From Termitomyces sp. T153 (taxonomy: Eukaryota; Basidiomycota; Agaricomycetes; Agaricales; Lyophyllaceae): 64,000 nt of DNA. Position numbers and translations under genes: made by a program. Under the pieces are notes generated by a model that was given only the letters and a program-made list of their open reading frames with translations, was not told the origin of the DNA and searched no databases. Shown piece by piece: positions 47,061 to 58,828 of this stretch. Every line of letters starts with the position of its first letter. Positions within the stretch are counted from its first letter, which is position 1. The DNA lies in assembly GCA_018296165.2 (NCBI GenBank), contig JACKQL020000054.1, positions 288,856 to 352,855 on the forward strand, read 5' to 3'.

Positions 47061-48081
47061 ATGCGTTTCTCCAGCGTCATTCGCACTCTCCACCGGCATG
47101 TACACTCCTCAGCCAACCACGGCACAATAAGTGCTTCGGAGATCGCCCATTTTTCACGTCTTTCTTCACAATGGTGGGACGAGCAAGGGGAGTTTGGGTT
47201 TCTACACAAAATGAATCCGACGCGAGTCCAGTTCATACGGGAAAAGTTGGAGGAGGTGTCATTACGTGAACATGAGGGGGAAGAGGCTCCTCCACCAAAA
47301 GGTCTGCGCGGTTTGGATGTACTGGACGTTGGATGTGGTGGTGGGCTTTTGTCCGAGGTGGGTTATGGTTTAACATCCATGACCCTGAGAAATCTCACCG
47401 TCCGTCGGTGCAGAGTCTCGCGCGTCTTGGGGCTAATACTTTAGGAATAGACGCGTCCGAGTCGAATATAAAGATTGCAAAATTACACGCATCGGCGGAT
47501 CCCAAGCTCGAGCGTCTTTCTTACCTCCACTCCTCGGCAGAGTTGCTCCTGGAGTCCTCGAAACGGTACGACGTTGTCTGCTCCATGGAAGTCATCGAAC
47601 ACGTCGACCATCCTGCAACTTTCCTTTCATCATGTGCTGAGCTGGTCAAAGTGAGTGTTACGTGTGTCTTTCTGCATTCAAGCCCGACAATCCATCCGCT
47701 TAGCCTGGTGGCCATCTGTTCCTTTCCACCATATCCAGAACACCACTCGCTTACTTCCTTACTATCTTCATGGCCGAGAATATCCTTCGTAAGGTCTCTA
47801 AAGGGACACATACGTATAGCAAATTCATAAAACCTACGGAGCTCGTCTCATTTTTCCAAAAATATCGGTCGTCTTCCGTGGATCCCCAGTATCTTGAGCA
47901 CGCGACACTACCAAAGGCCTGGATTTCTCCTTCTTCGCCCGAGTCTCCGCCTTCTACGGAAGCGGAGGTACGAGGTCTCATATATCATCCATTGCAGGCG
48001 AAGTGGCTGCTTGCTTCGCGAGATGCTTGGGCGACTACACATTGTAATTACATATTCTGGGTTCGCAAGCCATTCCAGTAA
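47061..48081 (+). CDS. COQ3: Ubiquinone biosynthesis O-methyltransferase COQ3
   Basis: Exons are 47061-47356, about 47420-47651 and 47709-48081. The N-terminus [20 protein letters not shown] looks like a mitochondrial presequence. [20 protein letters not shown] is the family signature. [15 protein letters not shown] binds S-adenosylmethionine, followed by [14 protein letters not shown] and [33 protein letters not shown] and the C-terminal [14 protein letters not shown] complete the fold. It performs both O-methylation steps of coenzyme Q synthesis on the matrix side of the inner mitochondrial membrane. It lies 150 bp upstream of CSN5 in the same orientation. Confidence 0.92.
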
Positions 48082-48231
48082 TTTCAATACATCATCAATG
48101 TCATATCCTTCGAGAGTGAGGTCGTTGGAAAGATGAGCTACCTCTGAACGCGTCTGAGATCTAAGCGCTACCTGCACCACACAACACTTATATACAAACT
48201 AAGAACTTGACTGTCTCTTCCACCAACTCAT

Positions 48232-49729
48232 ATGGCGTCGTCCAGTAGCACGGCCCAAAAGAACTTCAATCTTTCAAATAACATTATAGAATTATCACCT
48301 CAAGATGAGATCTACCGTTTCGATCAAGAGGCGAATAAAAGGCTCAATCGAGAGGCCCCTTGGACAAAGGAGTGCGTTACCTATAATAGTCTTATCCTTT
48401 CATTTCCTCTAGACTCAAGATGTTTTCTGAAGCCCACACTATTTCAAAGCCTGCAAGATCTCTGCTGTCGCGCTGATCAAGATGGTATGCTACCCAAAGT
48501 TTTGATCGCGCCACGGTGTATGGATGAACGATTGCCACAGGTTATTCATGCACGCTCAGGCGTGCCCCATGAGATCATGGGCCTTATGCAGGGAAAGGTT
48601 GTTGGAAATACTATTGTGGTTATGGATTCCTTCGCTCTCCCTGTGCAGGGAACGGAGACGCGTGTAAGTGCAGCGAATGAGGCCAACGAATACATGGTGG
48701 AGTACATTCAAGGTAGTGAAAAGGTGAGTTCTTTGTCGATTTGCTTCCTTGAGAAGCTCTTTCCCTCGGTACGTGACTCAACGTTTCCCTCTTCGGTTGA
48801 TAGGCTGGTCGACTTGAGAACGCGATTGGGTGGTATCACTCTCACCCAGGATATGGCTGCTGGCTATCGGGCATCGATGTCAATACACAAATCATCAACC
48901 AGAAATTCCAGGATCCGTTCGTTGCAGTCGTCGTAAGTTCCCGATATTCGCGCCTTCCCATTCGTGGCTCAATAATCCCTAGATCGACCCAAATCGCACC
49001 ATCTCTGCCGGAAAAGTCGACATTGGCGCGTTCCGGACATATCCAGAAGGCTACACTCCCCCAAACGTTGCTGCATCCGAGTATCAGTCCATTCCGTTGC
49101 ACAAAATTGAGGATTTCGGTGTCCACGCCAATCAGTACTATCAAGTGGATGTGGAGATTTTCAAGTCTAGTCTTGATAACGAGCTGCTTGCGATGCTTTG
49201 GAACAAGTACTGGGTGAACACCCTCAGTTCTAGTCCTCTGATCTCGGTGCGTTCTCCGTTCCTCCCAACGAGAAACTGATGCGATTTTGGATGTAGAACA
49301 AGGCATATTCTGTGTCTCAGCTTTCTGATCTTCACCAAAAGCTCTCAAAGGCGCAGTCGACTGTTGGCTCTACGCGAGCTTCCGTTCCCAGCGCGAAAGA
49401 TAAAGACGGGAATACTAAGGTTGTGCATACTTTAAACCGGCGTGTCTTTTTTGACGCGAATTTGACGCATAGGGAAAGGAAAAGGAGGAGAAGAAAAAGG
49501 AAGATAACCAGCTCGCAAAGAGCGTCAAGGATAGGTACTTGTTATTCTTCATTCCCTTGGACTGGGTCAGGCTCAACAAATATTTGACAGCACAAAGATT
49601 GCTGTCGAAGCGCAGCACGGACTTATTTCACAGGTCATCAAGGACGTTATATTCTCAATGCGCCTCAAGGGTACTCAACCTTCAGGACTTTCACAAATTT
49701 CTGACGTCACGGACATGGCGATTGGTTGA
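48232..49729 (+). CDS. CSN5: COP9 signalosome subunit 5 (JAMM deneddylase)
   Basis: Exons 48232-48371, 48433-48484, 48541-48723, then from about 48804, with further introns to a stop at 49727-49729. It reads [77 protein letters not shown] and [11 protein letters not shown]. The JAMM metal site is complete (Glu in EIMG, HSH, then SGID). C-terminal MPN-associated helices end with [19 protein letters not shown]. It cleaves NEDD8 from cullins within the COP9 signalosome in nucleus and cytoplasm. The second intron begins right after LIKM, and ignoring it produces false protein. Confidence 0.93.
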
Positions 49730-50961
49730 TAGTTTGTATGATCGTCTGATTTTTTTGTAACGTTGTGCTCACCACCTGTATTATTATCACAAATACAATG
49801 CTTCACTTGGAATTTCCTATGACTTGGATAAATTTCGACGTCAGTATCAACATCTGAAAACCTCAGTTGGCTTCTAGCGGGGTATGTAAGGCCGCTGAAG
49901 GAACGATGAGGTCATTGTTGAATTTCTGATCCTACTTATGCAAAGGAGTCGGACCCTTTGTGCAATCCTGAAGGGCTGGAGTTGTTGTTGGAGGGTCGTC
50001 AGTTAAGGGAAGGAAGAATAAAACGGGATAGTGGAGAAAGCGGAGAAGTTGCAAGGGTTCGTTGCTGTTATTCTTCACGTTGCGTTGCGAAGGTTTCTCG
50101 ACGTCAGCGAGGTCAACCAAGTGGTTTAGTACCGTGGCGAGGAGGGGAGGGCACGACCGATATGACTTTTCGCCATTCAGATTCAGCGCTGTCGCGCGGC
50201 CAACTTCCCTTTAGTACTCACGCATTCGGGGCAATGCGTCCATCAACTCTAGACTGACTGAAATCGAATGTTCGGAAAACCCACAGTGATTTTGTGTCAT
50301 TCTTGAACTTTATGTTGTACTACTACCTGAATTTCGAAATGGAGATTGGCCCTTCTGCTTCAAGTTCTTGTTCATGTTCATACCTTGTTACTTTGTCCGA
50401 GTCTCACCCAAGTCCATGCAATCTCGTTGTCATACTCAGAAAAAGTTGCAACAACACAGTACTGTTCTATGGTCGCAGATTTTGCACAGATTCGGGAAGG
50501 AATATGTGGATAATTCATATTCTTAAGCGTATGATATGTCGTCTGTTAATATCGAGGCATCTGGCGTGCCAATTGCATTGGAGACAAGAAAAGTTCATGA
50601 TTCGCTTGCCGGTCATTGCACCAATGATCTTGATCTTGTTTTTCCTTGGTTCTTCAATCGGTCATAGGAATAGTGGCTTGTCCTTCGAAGCTGTAATAGC
50701 CTGAGATGACGTGCTTTGCGTTATCTCCGCTCAAATCAAGCAAGACTTCGAGAAGCAACTTGAATTTATTCATAACGATCTTGTAGAGAGTTCATACGAC
50801 AGCGGTCGCAGTCACTACAACTTGAAAAGGGTACGACCAGAAACTTCTTCTAATCACATACTCAATCAAAAAAGCTCGTTAAGGAAACGATCAAAATGTT
50901 GATGACACAGTCTCAGCCAATTAGTTTTCCATGACATCGATGGCTTTCCGCAATATTGATA
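49730..50961. other. Intergenic, no supported gene
   Basis: Frames at 49958-50257 and 50294-50704 show no domain and no splicing partners. Normal CpG content. Confidence 0.4.
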
Positions 50962-51100
50962 AACAAATGAGGCACGTCAGAAGCTCACTTTTAGCAGATG
51001 AGGAAAATGATGGGGAGGCTCAAGTCCACGTGATTGCCGCGAGCAGAGTCCTGCAAAACCGTTGGTTTAGATGGTGTCAACAAGTCGCATATGTATCATC

Positions 51101-51204
51101 GGCCTAATGGTCTAGTAGTATGATACTCCCTTCGGGATTTTCGAATCTCGCTTGTTTCCAAGTTTCATTGGGAGTGGTCCTGGGTTCAATTCCCAGTTAG
51201 GCCC
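51101..51204 (+). tRNA. tRNA-Pro (CGG) with intron, copy 1
   Basis: The acceptor stem GGCCTAA pairs with TTAGGCC, discriminator C. The D arm is GTCTAGTAGTATGAT. The anticodon stem CTCCC pairs with GGGAG around loop TTCGGG, giving anticodon CGG. An intron of about 32 bases (attttcgaatctcgcttgtt onward) sits one base after the anticodon, the usual place. The T arm is CTGGGTTCAATTCCCAG. All stems are intact. Confidence 0.88.
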
Positions 51205-51350
51205 GAACATTTGGTTTTTGGTGTTAAACATTCTTTTGGAGTAGAAGAATTTTCTTTATTTTGAGCGGAGGCAGAGGCAGAGGCAGTTAGGCCAAGGAGA
51301 TATTTTAAGACAATACAACACAATACAAAGATCCTGCCTTCCATACCACT

Positions 51351-51368
51351 GGCCTAATGGTCTAGTAG
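51351..51368 (+). pseudogene. tRNA-Pro 5' fragment at the duplication junction
   Basis: GGCCTAATGGTCTAGTAG is the first 18 bases of the neighbouring tRNA genes, then the sequence jumps straight into the start of unit 2 (aacaaatgagg). It marks where the tandem copy was joined. Confidence 0.8.
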
Positions 51369-51500
51369 AACAAATGAGGCACGTCAGAAGCTCACTTTTA
51401 GCAGATGAGGAAAATGATGCTCAAGTCCACGTGATTGCGCGAGCACAGTCCTGCAAAACCGTTGGTTTAGATGGCGTCAACAAGTCGCATATGTATTATC

Positions 51501-51604
51501 GGCCTAATGGTCTAGTAGTATGATACTCCCTTCGGGATTTTCGAATCTCGCTTGTTTCCAAGCTTCATTGGGAGTGGTCCTGGGTTCAATTCCCAGTTAG
51601 GCCC
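51501..51604 (+). tRNA. tRNA-Pro (CGG) with intron, copy 2
   Basis: Same mature sequence as copy 1. The intron differs by a base (aagcttcatt rather than aagtttcatt). All stems are intact, so both copies can be functional. Confidence 0.88.
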
Positions 51605-51740
51605 GAACATTTGGTTTTTGGTGTTAAACACTCTTTTGGAGTAGAGGAATTTTCTTTATTTTAAGCAGAAGAGGCAGAAGCAGTAGGCCAAGGAGATATG
51701 TTAGGACAATACAATGAAAAGTCCCTGTCTTCCAGCTCCT

Positions 51741-52429
51741 CACCAAAAGTGAGATGATCCATAGCTACTACTCTGATGGTCCATCTCTTACCTCTGAATA
51801 GCACTTGCTGTTACATGTCAGTTGACCTTCTCAGTGAGCCTCTCATTTTCAAGCTGCATGCATGGTTTTAGCATGACAAAGCTTCCTCACCACTCTATTC
51901 TATTTAGATCCTCTGTAAATCTTTCAGCCCACTTTTGTCTTTCAGCTCATTTTTATCTTTCAGCCCATTATCTTTTAGCTCACTCTCTATCCTCTCCTTC
52001 ATATAGCTCCATCTGTGTTATACCTTTTCTGGTCACATCAATATCTACTCCTACTATTCATACCAACTCATTACTATCATCTTGGAAAATTGGAAAAAAG
52101 TTTAAACTGCTTCTAGTGGCAGTTAGACATTACTTTTCACATGCTTATCTCCTTCATGCTTATCTCCTTCAAAACGGTCATTACATATTAACAAATATAG
52201 TCTATTTGTCAAACAACCAAATTGCATTATATAGAGTGGTATTTCTAAATATCCTTTCTCCAATCTCAGAACTATACTGTTACAGTGAGGAGATTAGTGT
52301 TGATTATTGTGAGAAACCAGAGATTGCATTTGTGCTCTCCAAGTGTTGTGGTGTTGATAAGCATTGCATTTTCTTCACTGCACAGTCACTAGTTCATCAA
52401 TGGCTTGCTTAAGGGCATCAAACAGCTTG
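51741..52429. other. CpG-poor, pyrimidine-rich stretch
   Basis: The long plus frame 51822-52412 comes from tctttcagctcatttttatc-type repeats and has no domain. It is probably the outer part (LTR or flank) of the gypsy relic to the right. CpG is nearly absent. Confidence 0.4.
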
Positions 52430-53910
52430 TTGTGAGGTCTCTCATTACCAAGCCATGTTCTTGACAGTGAGGTCAAAGAGACATGGTGAGAGAAACCCTC
52501 AATCAACCTCCAGTAGAAGGTAGCAAAGCCTAAGAAGAGTTGGGCTTTGTTCTTGTTCTTTTATTCAGGCCATTCTGCCACACCAGCCACTTGGACCAGG
52601 TTCATCTCAGCTGTTCCATGCAAGATGATCAAACCTAGGTATTCAACCTTAGTCTGCTTGAACTCACACTCAGGCTTGAGGCAAAGCTGGTGATGGTGGA
52701 GATGATCTAAGACAATGTGTATAACCCAGCAATGTCCTCCAGCATCTTGGTGTAGATGAGGATATTGTTGAGGAAAATGTGAACAACACCCTCCACAATT
52801 AGATTGCGAAAGATGTTGTTCATCATTGTCTAGAAAGTAGCTCAGCTGTTAGTGGGACCAAAGAATATTATCAGAGGTTCAAAGAGTCCATGGTTGCTTG
52901 GAATGCTGCCTTCAACTCATCTCCTTCCTTGATGTGCATGTTGTTGTAGCCTCAGCAGGTGTCCAACTTAGTGATATAACATGCATTTCAAAGGTTGTTG
53001 GCAAGCTCTGAGATCAGTAGTAGGGCATAGTGATTCTTCACTGTCATCACATTCAAGACCTAATAGTCTTGAACCAGACAAAGAGACTCATCTTTCTTCT
53101 TAATAAAGAAGACTGGATTAGAGGGCCATATCTGGCTAGAGCTAAAGTTCTCCTGCAGGAATGCATCTAGCTCATTCTACTTGTGAGGTGCAAGCAGATA
53201 AACCTTGTACCTGGAGGGTTCTGCACCTGGTAACAGTTCAACTGTATAGTCCCATTGCTTGTGCTCTAGGAGCAAATTTAACAATGCCTTGAAAAATATT
53301 TTTTTCGAAATTCTGGAGGTGATGAAGAATTGTGGTACAGAAAGGCTTGGGCCAGGAGTTAGTGATGAACACCTCAGCCAGTCATTGAGAGGTTGTCCTA
53401 ACTGGCTTGTATCTTGAGTCTGTCCACAAAACAATAAAATAAAGACCCCTTAAGGAGGTTAGTCCATAACATTTATAGTGCAGTCTTCCAGCTTGAAGTC
53501 ACCAAAAGGAGAGGGGGGCTGACCAGTGCTAAATCACTCTCTTGCAGGCCATTCCCCACCTGCCAAGAGATAGTAACATGAGAGTTGTTCTGCAATCACC
53601 ACAGTGTCTCCACTGTTTGCTTCAGCACTCCATACCTTAACCAAGCCACCACCAAGTCCTTCTCTGCTGCAGCTAACTCCCTAGCAAACATTGTCTCTGC
53701 CATTGCCGCTTGCTCTTGATTGTGCTCCAAGTTAAGGGGAGAGTCAAGCACTGGGACTGGCACCACAAAGTCATCTCCCAACCACTCAAGGTCATCCAGT
53801 GTTGCTAGGAAGCAACCACTCTTCTGGTCACCAAAAAGGCGTTGGTCAAAGTCAGTTAATAGTGATAGGACAAAAGATTTACCACAGATTCCTGCCATGG
53901 AGTGGGAGTT
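52430..53910 (-). mobile_element. Ty3/gypsy gag-pol relic
   Basis: Read leftward. A gag-pol joint region lies at 53898-53596 (FLATLDDLEWLGDDFVVPVP). VYLLAPHK..ELDAFLQENFSSSQIWPSN and VFFIKKKDESLCLVQDY lie at about 53220-53060. CYITKLDTC*GYNNMHIKEGDELKAAF lies at about 52985-52900, and the reverse-transcriptase active-site area near 52790-52740 is broken. Many stops and almost no CpG remain. It is not functional. Confidence 0.75.
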
Positions 53911-54184
53911 TTGCTAGCACTGGAAAGCAAAAATTAAGATTAAGTCTTAGCAATGTGAGTAGCAAAAGTCAAGACTTGCTGAATGCCACTAGGACCAGTG
54001 ATAGGCCCTTCCTTCCATCGAATTCTAAGGCAGATGCCGTCCTGCCGTTCGAACAAATACTACCAAAGTCACTCGAATTTTCAAAACAATGATTGCGTAT
54101 ATTTATGAAAACAGCTGTAAATTTCCTTGCAATTGTAATTGTATGATCAGCGTTCTATCACGCTGCATAGTACCTCGACCAATC

Positions 54185-55780
54185 ATGGCATCATCTTTAT
54201 CGGCCTCGACTTACGATGGTTGGACTCGGGAAGAGCTGATTGCTCGACTAACAGAGCTCGACAATGTCCAGGCTCGACCAAAGCAACGACCGCCATCCCC
54301 GAAGCCTCGAATCAAAAAGACCTTCCAGTTCAACGCTCATTCGAGACGCAAGATCGCGTTAAAGTTCTGTTATTCTGGATGGGAGTATGGTGGACTTGCA
54401 TTTCAATATCAGAAAACTACGCTCCCCACGGTGGAAGGAGTGTTATTTAATGCACTGGTCAAGGCTAGACTAATCGATCCCGAGGGAGGTTTTGACGGTT
54501 GTGGATGGACGAAATGTGGTCGTACAGATCGAGGAGTCAGTGCCGCTGGCCAGGTCATTTCGCTGTGGGTTCGGAGTGCCCTTGGTTCCGAAACTGGGAC
54601 AGAGGATGACTCTCTTAATGTTGCCAGAAGTACCTCGACATCGCATAGCTCAGAAACGACAGCAGACTTGGCGAATGATGCTTCATCGTCAAATCTTGTG
54701 GAAGGAGAGAATGCAGTTCCAGGACTTGAGTTTGGATTTGACGAAGACGACTTGAAGGATGTTCCTCTCAATTCGAGCTTGTCCAAGCCTACATCGATTC
54801 AAAACGAGAAATACGAATACGAGTATCTTCTAATTCTAAACCGTCTTCTTCCACCAACAATCCGGATATTAGCCTGGTCCCCAGTCTCTGATGACTTCTC
54901 CGCCCGGTTCTCGTGCACCTACAGACACTACAAGTATTTCTTCTCAAGGAATACTGCTACAGGAAGTATACTTGATATTGAACGTATGCGTACTGCCGCT
55001 TCCTACCTAGTTGGGGAACACGACTTCCGCAATCTGTGTAAAATTGACCCCTCCAAGCAAATCACAATGTTTAAAAGAAAGGTCTTGAGTGCCGAAATCG
55101 ATCCTATATCAATCGATGCCGAGGGCAACGGGGACTACGTCTTAAATCTCGTCGGAACTGCTTTTCTCTACCATCAAGTACGCAACATCATGGCTGTTCT
55201 TTTCATGGTCGGCCATGGACAAGAAGATCCTTCCGTCGTCACTTCCTTGATGAATGTAGAGGAAGGCTCAGAGCCAGGTGCCACTGAGGTCGTGGACACC
55301 AAACCACAGTACCAGATGGCTGATGCATTGCCGCTTATGCTTTGGGATTGCGGATATCCAGAAGGAGAGCTAGACTGGCGGACCACAAATGGAGCTTCCC
55401 TTTCCGATGAAAATGAAGACGGACGATCTGAGCTATATCAGCAACTCCATTCGATTCACTCGAGATCCCGAGTTTACACAGCGTTAAATAATCACTTCCT
55501 CCTCGCTGCGTCTCGTTTCCATTTACAGAAGAACGGACTCCCTGCGCCTTCCGCACCATCATCGACTTCACAAGTAGCGAAGCTTATGATATCACTGGGA
55601 GGTGGCACCTATAAACGCACAGGTCAAGACAAGTATACACCACTTCTGAAGAGAAATCGATTAGACCACGTGGACCTCACGAATGAACGATGGAGACTTG
55701 GGAAAGGATTTCGGCGAAACGAAAGGAAGAAGGCGCTTGATGAGGAAGGAAGTATGGATGATCTTGATGGCAACGAGTAG
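54185..55780 (+). CDS. DEG1: tRNA pseudouridine(38/39) synthase
   Basis: A single exon of 531 codons from MASSLSASTYDGWTREELIA. The TruA-type domain shows KIALKFCYSGWEYGGLAFQ, TLPTVEGVLFNALVKARLID and CGRTDRGVSAAGQVISLWVR, with the catalytic Asp in GRTDRG. PPTIRILAWSPVSDDFSARF, CTYRHYKYFF and FLYHQVRNIMAVLFMVG follow. This matches eukaryotic Pus3/Deg1, which isomerises U38 and U39 in the anticodon arm of tRNAs. An acidic Ser-rich insert (about residues 140-190) and a basic C-terminal tail are lineage features. An ATG 96 bases upstream in frame is less likely because the sequence there is AT-rich and unlike the family. Confidence 0.92.
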   Translation: MASSLSASTYDGWTREELIARLTELDNVQARPKQRPPSPKPRIKKTFQFNAHSRRKIALKFCYSGWEYGGLAFQYQKTTLPTVEGVLFNALVKARLIDPEGGFDGCGWTKCGRTDRGVSAAGQVISLWVRSALGSETGTEDDSLNVARSTSTSHSSETTADLANDASSSNLVEGENAVPGLEFGFDEDDLKDVPLNSSLSKPTSIQNEKYEYEYLLILNRLLPPTIRILAWSPVSDDFSARFSCTYRHYKYFFSRNTATGSILDIERMRTAASYLVGEHDFRNLCKIDPSKQITMFKRKVLSAEIDPISIDAEGNGDYVLNLVGTAFLYHQVRNIMAVLFMVGHGQEDPSVVTSLMNVEEGSEPGATEVVDTKPQYQMADALPLMLWDCGYPEGELDWRTTNGASLSDENEDGRSELYQQLHSIHSRSRVYTALNNHFLLAASRFHLQKNGLPAPSAPSSTSQVAKLMISLGGGTYKRTGQDKYTPLLKRNRLDHVDLTNERWRLGKGFRRNERKKALDEEGSMDDLDGNE

Positions 55781-56334
55781 AGCCATTTTCAACAAATCCC
55801 GTGCTAATCATGCTGTGTCCAACCACAACGTACATCCCAGTCTCACCATCGCATCGTCATAGCTCGTGGCTTTCAATAGTATTAAGGCACAACTGAAATT
55901 AGACGTGGCCAGACTTTCGTTACCTCGAGCGCCGCTTGTTCATCAGCACGCCCCTAGGGGGAAACCATTCATTGACAGTTGCGAGCGCTCAATATTGAAA
56001 TCAATACATTGCCTGAGGGGTTCACCAAACAAGCATGTAATTGCTACCACCAAGGTTTGTCCTGCGACCGAGGGCCCAACAGTATACATTCGTTTTAAAT
56101 ATTTAGGAACAAGGTTCTGTCACGCACGACTTATGACTCTCAGATACGCAGTGTCAGATGCTATTCATATCCATCAACGTCAAGATGTTTAGTATTGACG
56201 AACATATAACGCTCTCACTTACGAGTCAACTTATGGGCATCACTTCACGCGGCTGTCGCCAGAATCGTCTACTTCCTCACCCTCACTCACATTGTTTATA
56301 TAGGCCTCTGTATTTCTACGCTCTCGGATTCTCG
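55781..56334. other. Intergenic, no gene seen
   Basis: Downstream flank of DEG1 and upstream region of the truncated 7TM gene. Normal CpG content. Confidence 0.4.
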
Positions 56335-56710
56335 ATGACAGAGTCCATCGAAGAGCTCATACAAGATCGCGTTGCTGTAGCTTTCATTGCTCTTCAACTC
56401 ATTGGTGAATGCGGGTTATTGATCGTTGCTATCACTGCGCTTTTTGGCCAGGGAGTGAATCGGAATTCAACGTGGTACAGCTTCATAGGCTCCTGGATAT
56501 TCTCGTGCACTTCGTACACCCTTCTTGCTTTTGCTGGTCAAAGAACTGGGCCGGAACCTGATCTTGGACTGTGCTTGGTGCAAGGAGCACTCATATATGC
56601 AGCACCTAGTTTGTGAGCATGACGCTTTTTCTGTTTATTGATATCAATATGAATATCCTTCACCCCTCACTCAGGACTGGATGCATGACTTTGGCCTTTG
56701 TGTTTCATGT
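56335..56710 (+). pseudogene. Truncated orphan 7TM gene
   Basis: Starts MTESIEELIQDRVAVAFIAL and continues through three hydrophobic stretches (LLIVAITALFG, SWIFSCTSYTLLAFAGQ, CLVQGALIYAAPSL). After an intron at about 56616-56675 it reads TGCMTLAFVFHV and then is lost. Same family as 45301-46848, where four further membrane segments follow. From about 56710 the DNA turns CpG-poor and gypsy sequence follows, so the rest was deleted or displaced by transposon insertion. Confidence 0.65.
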
Positions 56711-57254
56711 AGGCATGCCCTAATTATCTTGTTCAGGATGTAGGATTCATACATCATGGGGCGCTGTTAGATGCTTCTAAATATGCGCTCTCTTGAGGAA
56801 AGTATACCCTTTGGAACAGACTTCGGTACTATGGTTGTGGCAAGTCCGATGTGGACCTTGTTATCATTTTATCACTCATTGTAGGCCTCCCATCTTTGGT
56901 CCACAGGTACTTTTGACCAAGGGCTATCTTTTGGTTATATTTGTGTGAGGTCATGTGCAGGGAGTCTGGAGATTGAGGCTAGTTATGGTGGATTTCCATT
57001 TTCAGACTGGACTCCAGATTTGGTTGTTGTTGGCTGTTGTTTCCAGAAGCTCTAGAGTAAATTTTCTGAACACTGGCATTGGGGATTCTTAAACTTGTTC
57101 TCTTTGGATCTCTCTCTGCCAGGTGAGTAGCTAGAACTCTAGAACTTCTTGTAGATACTGAATAGACTTTGGATCTCCCTCTGCCAGTTGTGTGACTTAG
57201 TCACAGCCTCCAGAGGTTGCCCTTACAACCCCTTGGAATTGAGACAGCAAGTGC

Positions 57255-58826
57255 CAAAGTGTATTCCTCCTCCTCAAAAAGGCTTTCACCTCTGCTCTGG
57301 TCCTCTGCCATTTTGACCCCTCCCTGCTGATCATACTCAAATGCAATGCCTTTGACTATGCCATCACTGAAATACTCTCCCAGTCAGACTCTGGAGGCAA
57401 GGACCTCTGCCCTGTTGCCTTCTACACCCACTCAATGATCCCCACAGAGCTCAACTACAATGTTTATGACAAAGAACTCTTAGTGATTGTTGAAGCCTTT
57501 TGTCAGTGATGGGCCTACCTTGAGGGATCCCCACACTGCATTCAAGTCTACTCTGACTACAACAATCTGCAATACTTCACAACCACAAAGCAACTCAGCT
57601 GCTGCCAAGCTCAATGGTCTGAAACCCTCTCAGAGTATGACTTTACCATCCACTACTGCCCTGGATGACTTGGTGCAAAGCCTGATGCCCTCACTTGGAG
57701 GTCTGACATATATCCAAAAAAGTCATTTGAAGCCAAGCAGAATGTGTTTAACCATTGAGTGGTAATCCCCCCTGAACATCTACATGCTATGCTGATTTTA
57801 AATGAAGAAGGAATCCTCCACCAAATTAGAAACTCACCCCTGGACTCCTTCTTCACTCAGCACAACCCCCGCAACAACTCCACCAACAAGTCAGACATTG
57901 AGGACCCCTTCACACTATCTCTAGACTACCACCTGCTCTGGAGTGGACAAATCTATGCTCCAGACCACAAGTCTATTTGTCTCAACATACTCCAGCAACA
58001 CCACAACCACAAGCTCCACAGGCACCCAGGAATTTGTAAGACCCTTCAGCTTATCTCCTGGGCTTACTTTTGGCCAGGAATGAAGAAGGACATCACATGA
58101 TATGTCAGGGCCTGTGAACCTTGTCTCTGAGCCAAGGTACTCCGCCACTACCCTTACAGACTACTGAAGCCCCTCCCTGTTGATTGGCACCTCTAGTCCT
58201 TGATCTCAATGGACCACATTGTCGAACTCCCCAACTCCAAAGGCTTCAATGCAATCCTCATTGTAGTCTGCCACCTCACCAAGCAAGCCCTCTTCATCTC
58301 CTGCCACACCACCAACAATGCTCCAGAGTTTGCCAAACTATTCCTTGAGCACATATTCTCCAAGCATGGACTCCCAGACACCATTGTCTCTGACTGCAGA
58401 CCTCTGTTTGTATCCCATTTTTGGCAATTGCTATACAAGGCACTCAAAATAAAAACCAATCTCTCTACTGCCTATCACCCAGAGACTAACAGACAGACAT
58501 AATGAGTGAAACAGACATTGGAACAGTATCTCTGCCTTTACGTTGACTATTTACAGAATGACTGGTGTGCAGAACTCCTCCTCACTGAGTTTACCTACAA
58601 CAATATGCCTCATTCCACCACTGGAGTTTCCCCCTTCTACACCAACAAGGGCTACAACCCCTGACTCATGCTATCCCTCAAGGATATCCCTTCTCACATC
58701 ACCCACAAAGTCACCGAGGACCTCCAATCCCTTCACCAGTTCCTCCGGGATGAGATCAATACCACCAATCATGTCAGGTTCCACTGACCTCGGGGGCTCA
58801 GCTGCACTGGGCAAGTCCTTACTACG
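57255..58826 (+). mobile_element. Ty3/gypsy pol relic (RNase H and integrase)
   Basis: Plus strand. RNase H lies at 57260-57720 ([55 protein letters not shown]). The zinc-binding part is HHNHKLHRHPGICKTLQLIS and YFWPGMKKDI to about 58100. The integrase core is SMDHIVELPNSKGFNAILIV, SKHGLPDTIVSDCRPLFVS and LSTAYHPETNRQT to about 58500, followed by LTEFTYNNMPHSTTGVSPF. Several stops (near 57508, 57757, 58098, 58500) show it is dead. Reverse transcriptase is missing upstream. It ends against the LTR that begins near 58829. Confidence 0.85.
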
Positions 58827-58828
58827 TG

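Larger units (their letters stand above)
50962..51740. repeat. Tandem duplication of a roughly 400-bp unit carrying tRNA-Pro
   Basis: Unit 1 starts at 50962 and unit 2 at 51369, both with aacaaatgaggcacgtcaga. They share the upstream gttggtttagatgg..caacaag, the whole tRNA and a downstream tttggtgttaaacattctttt block and purine run. Copies differ by a few substitutions and small indels (for example ggggag missing in unit 2). The junction at 51351-51368 contains only the first 18 bases of a third tRNA. Confidence 0.85.

Noticed and set aside
48361..48540. Continuous reading of CSN5 through 48372-48540
   Set aside because: The open frame there is not homologous. Splicing at 48372-48432 and 48485-48540 restores the conserved [24 protein letters not shown] sequence.
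50294..50704. 136-codon plus-strand frame
   Set aside because: Mixed composition without a domain, exon partners or a conserved start. Chance length in AT-rich DNA is plausible.
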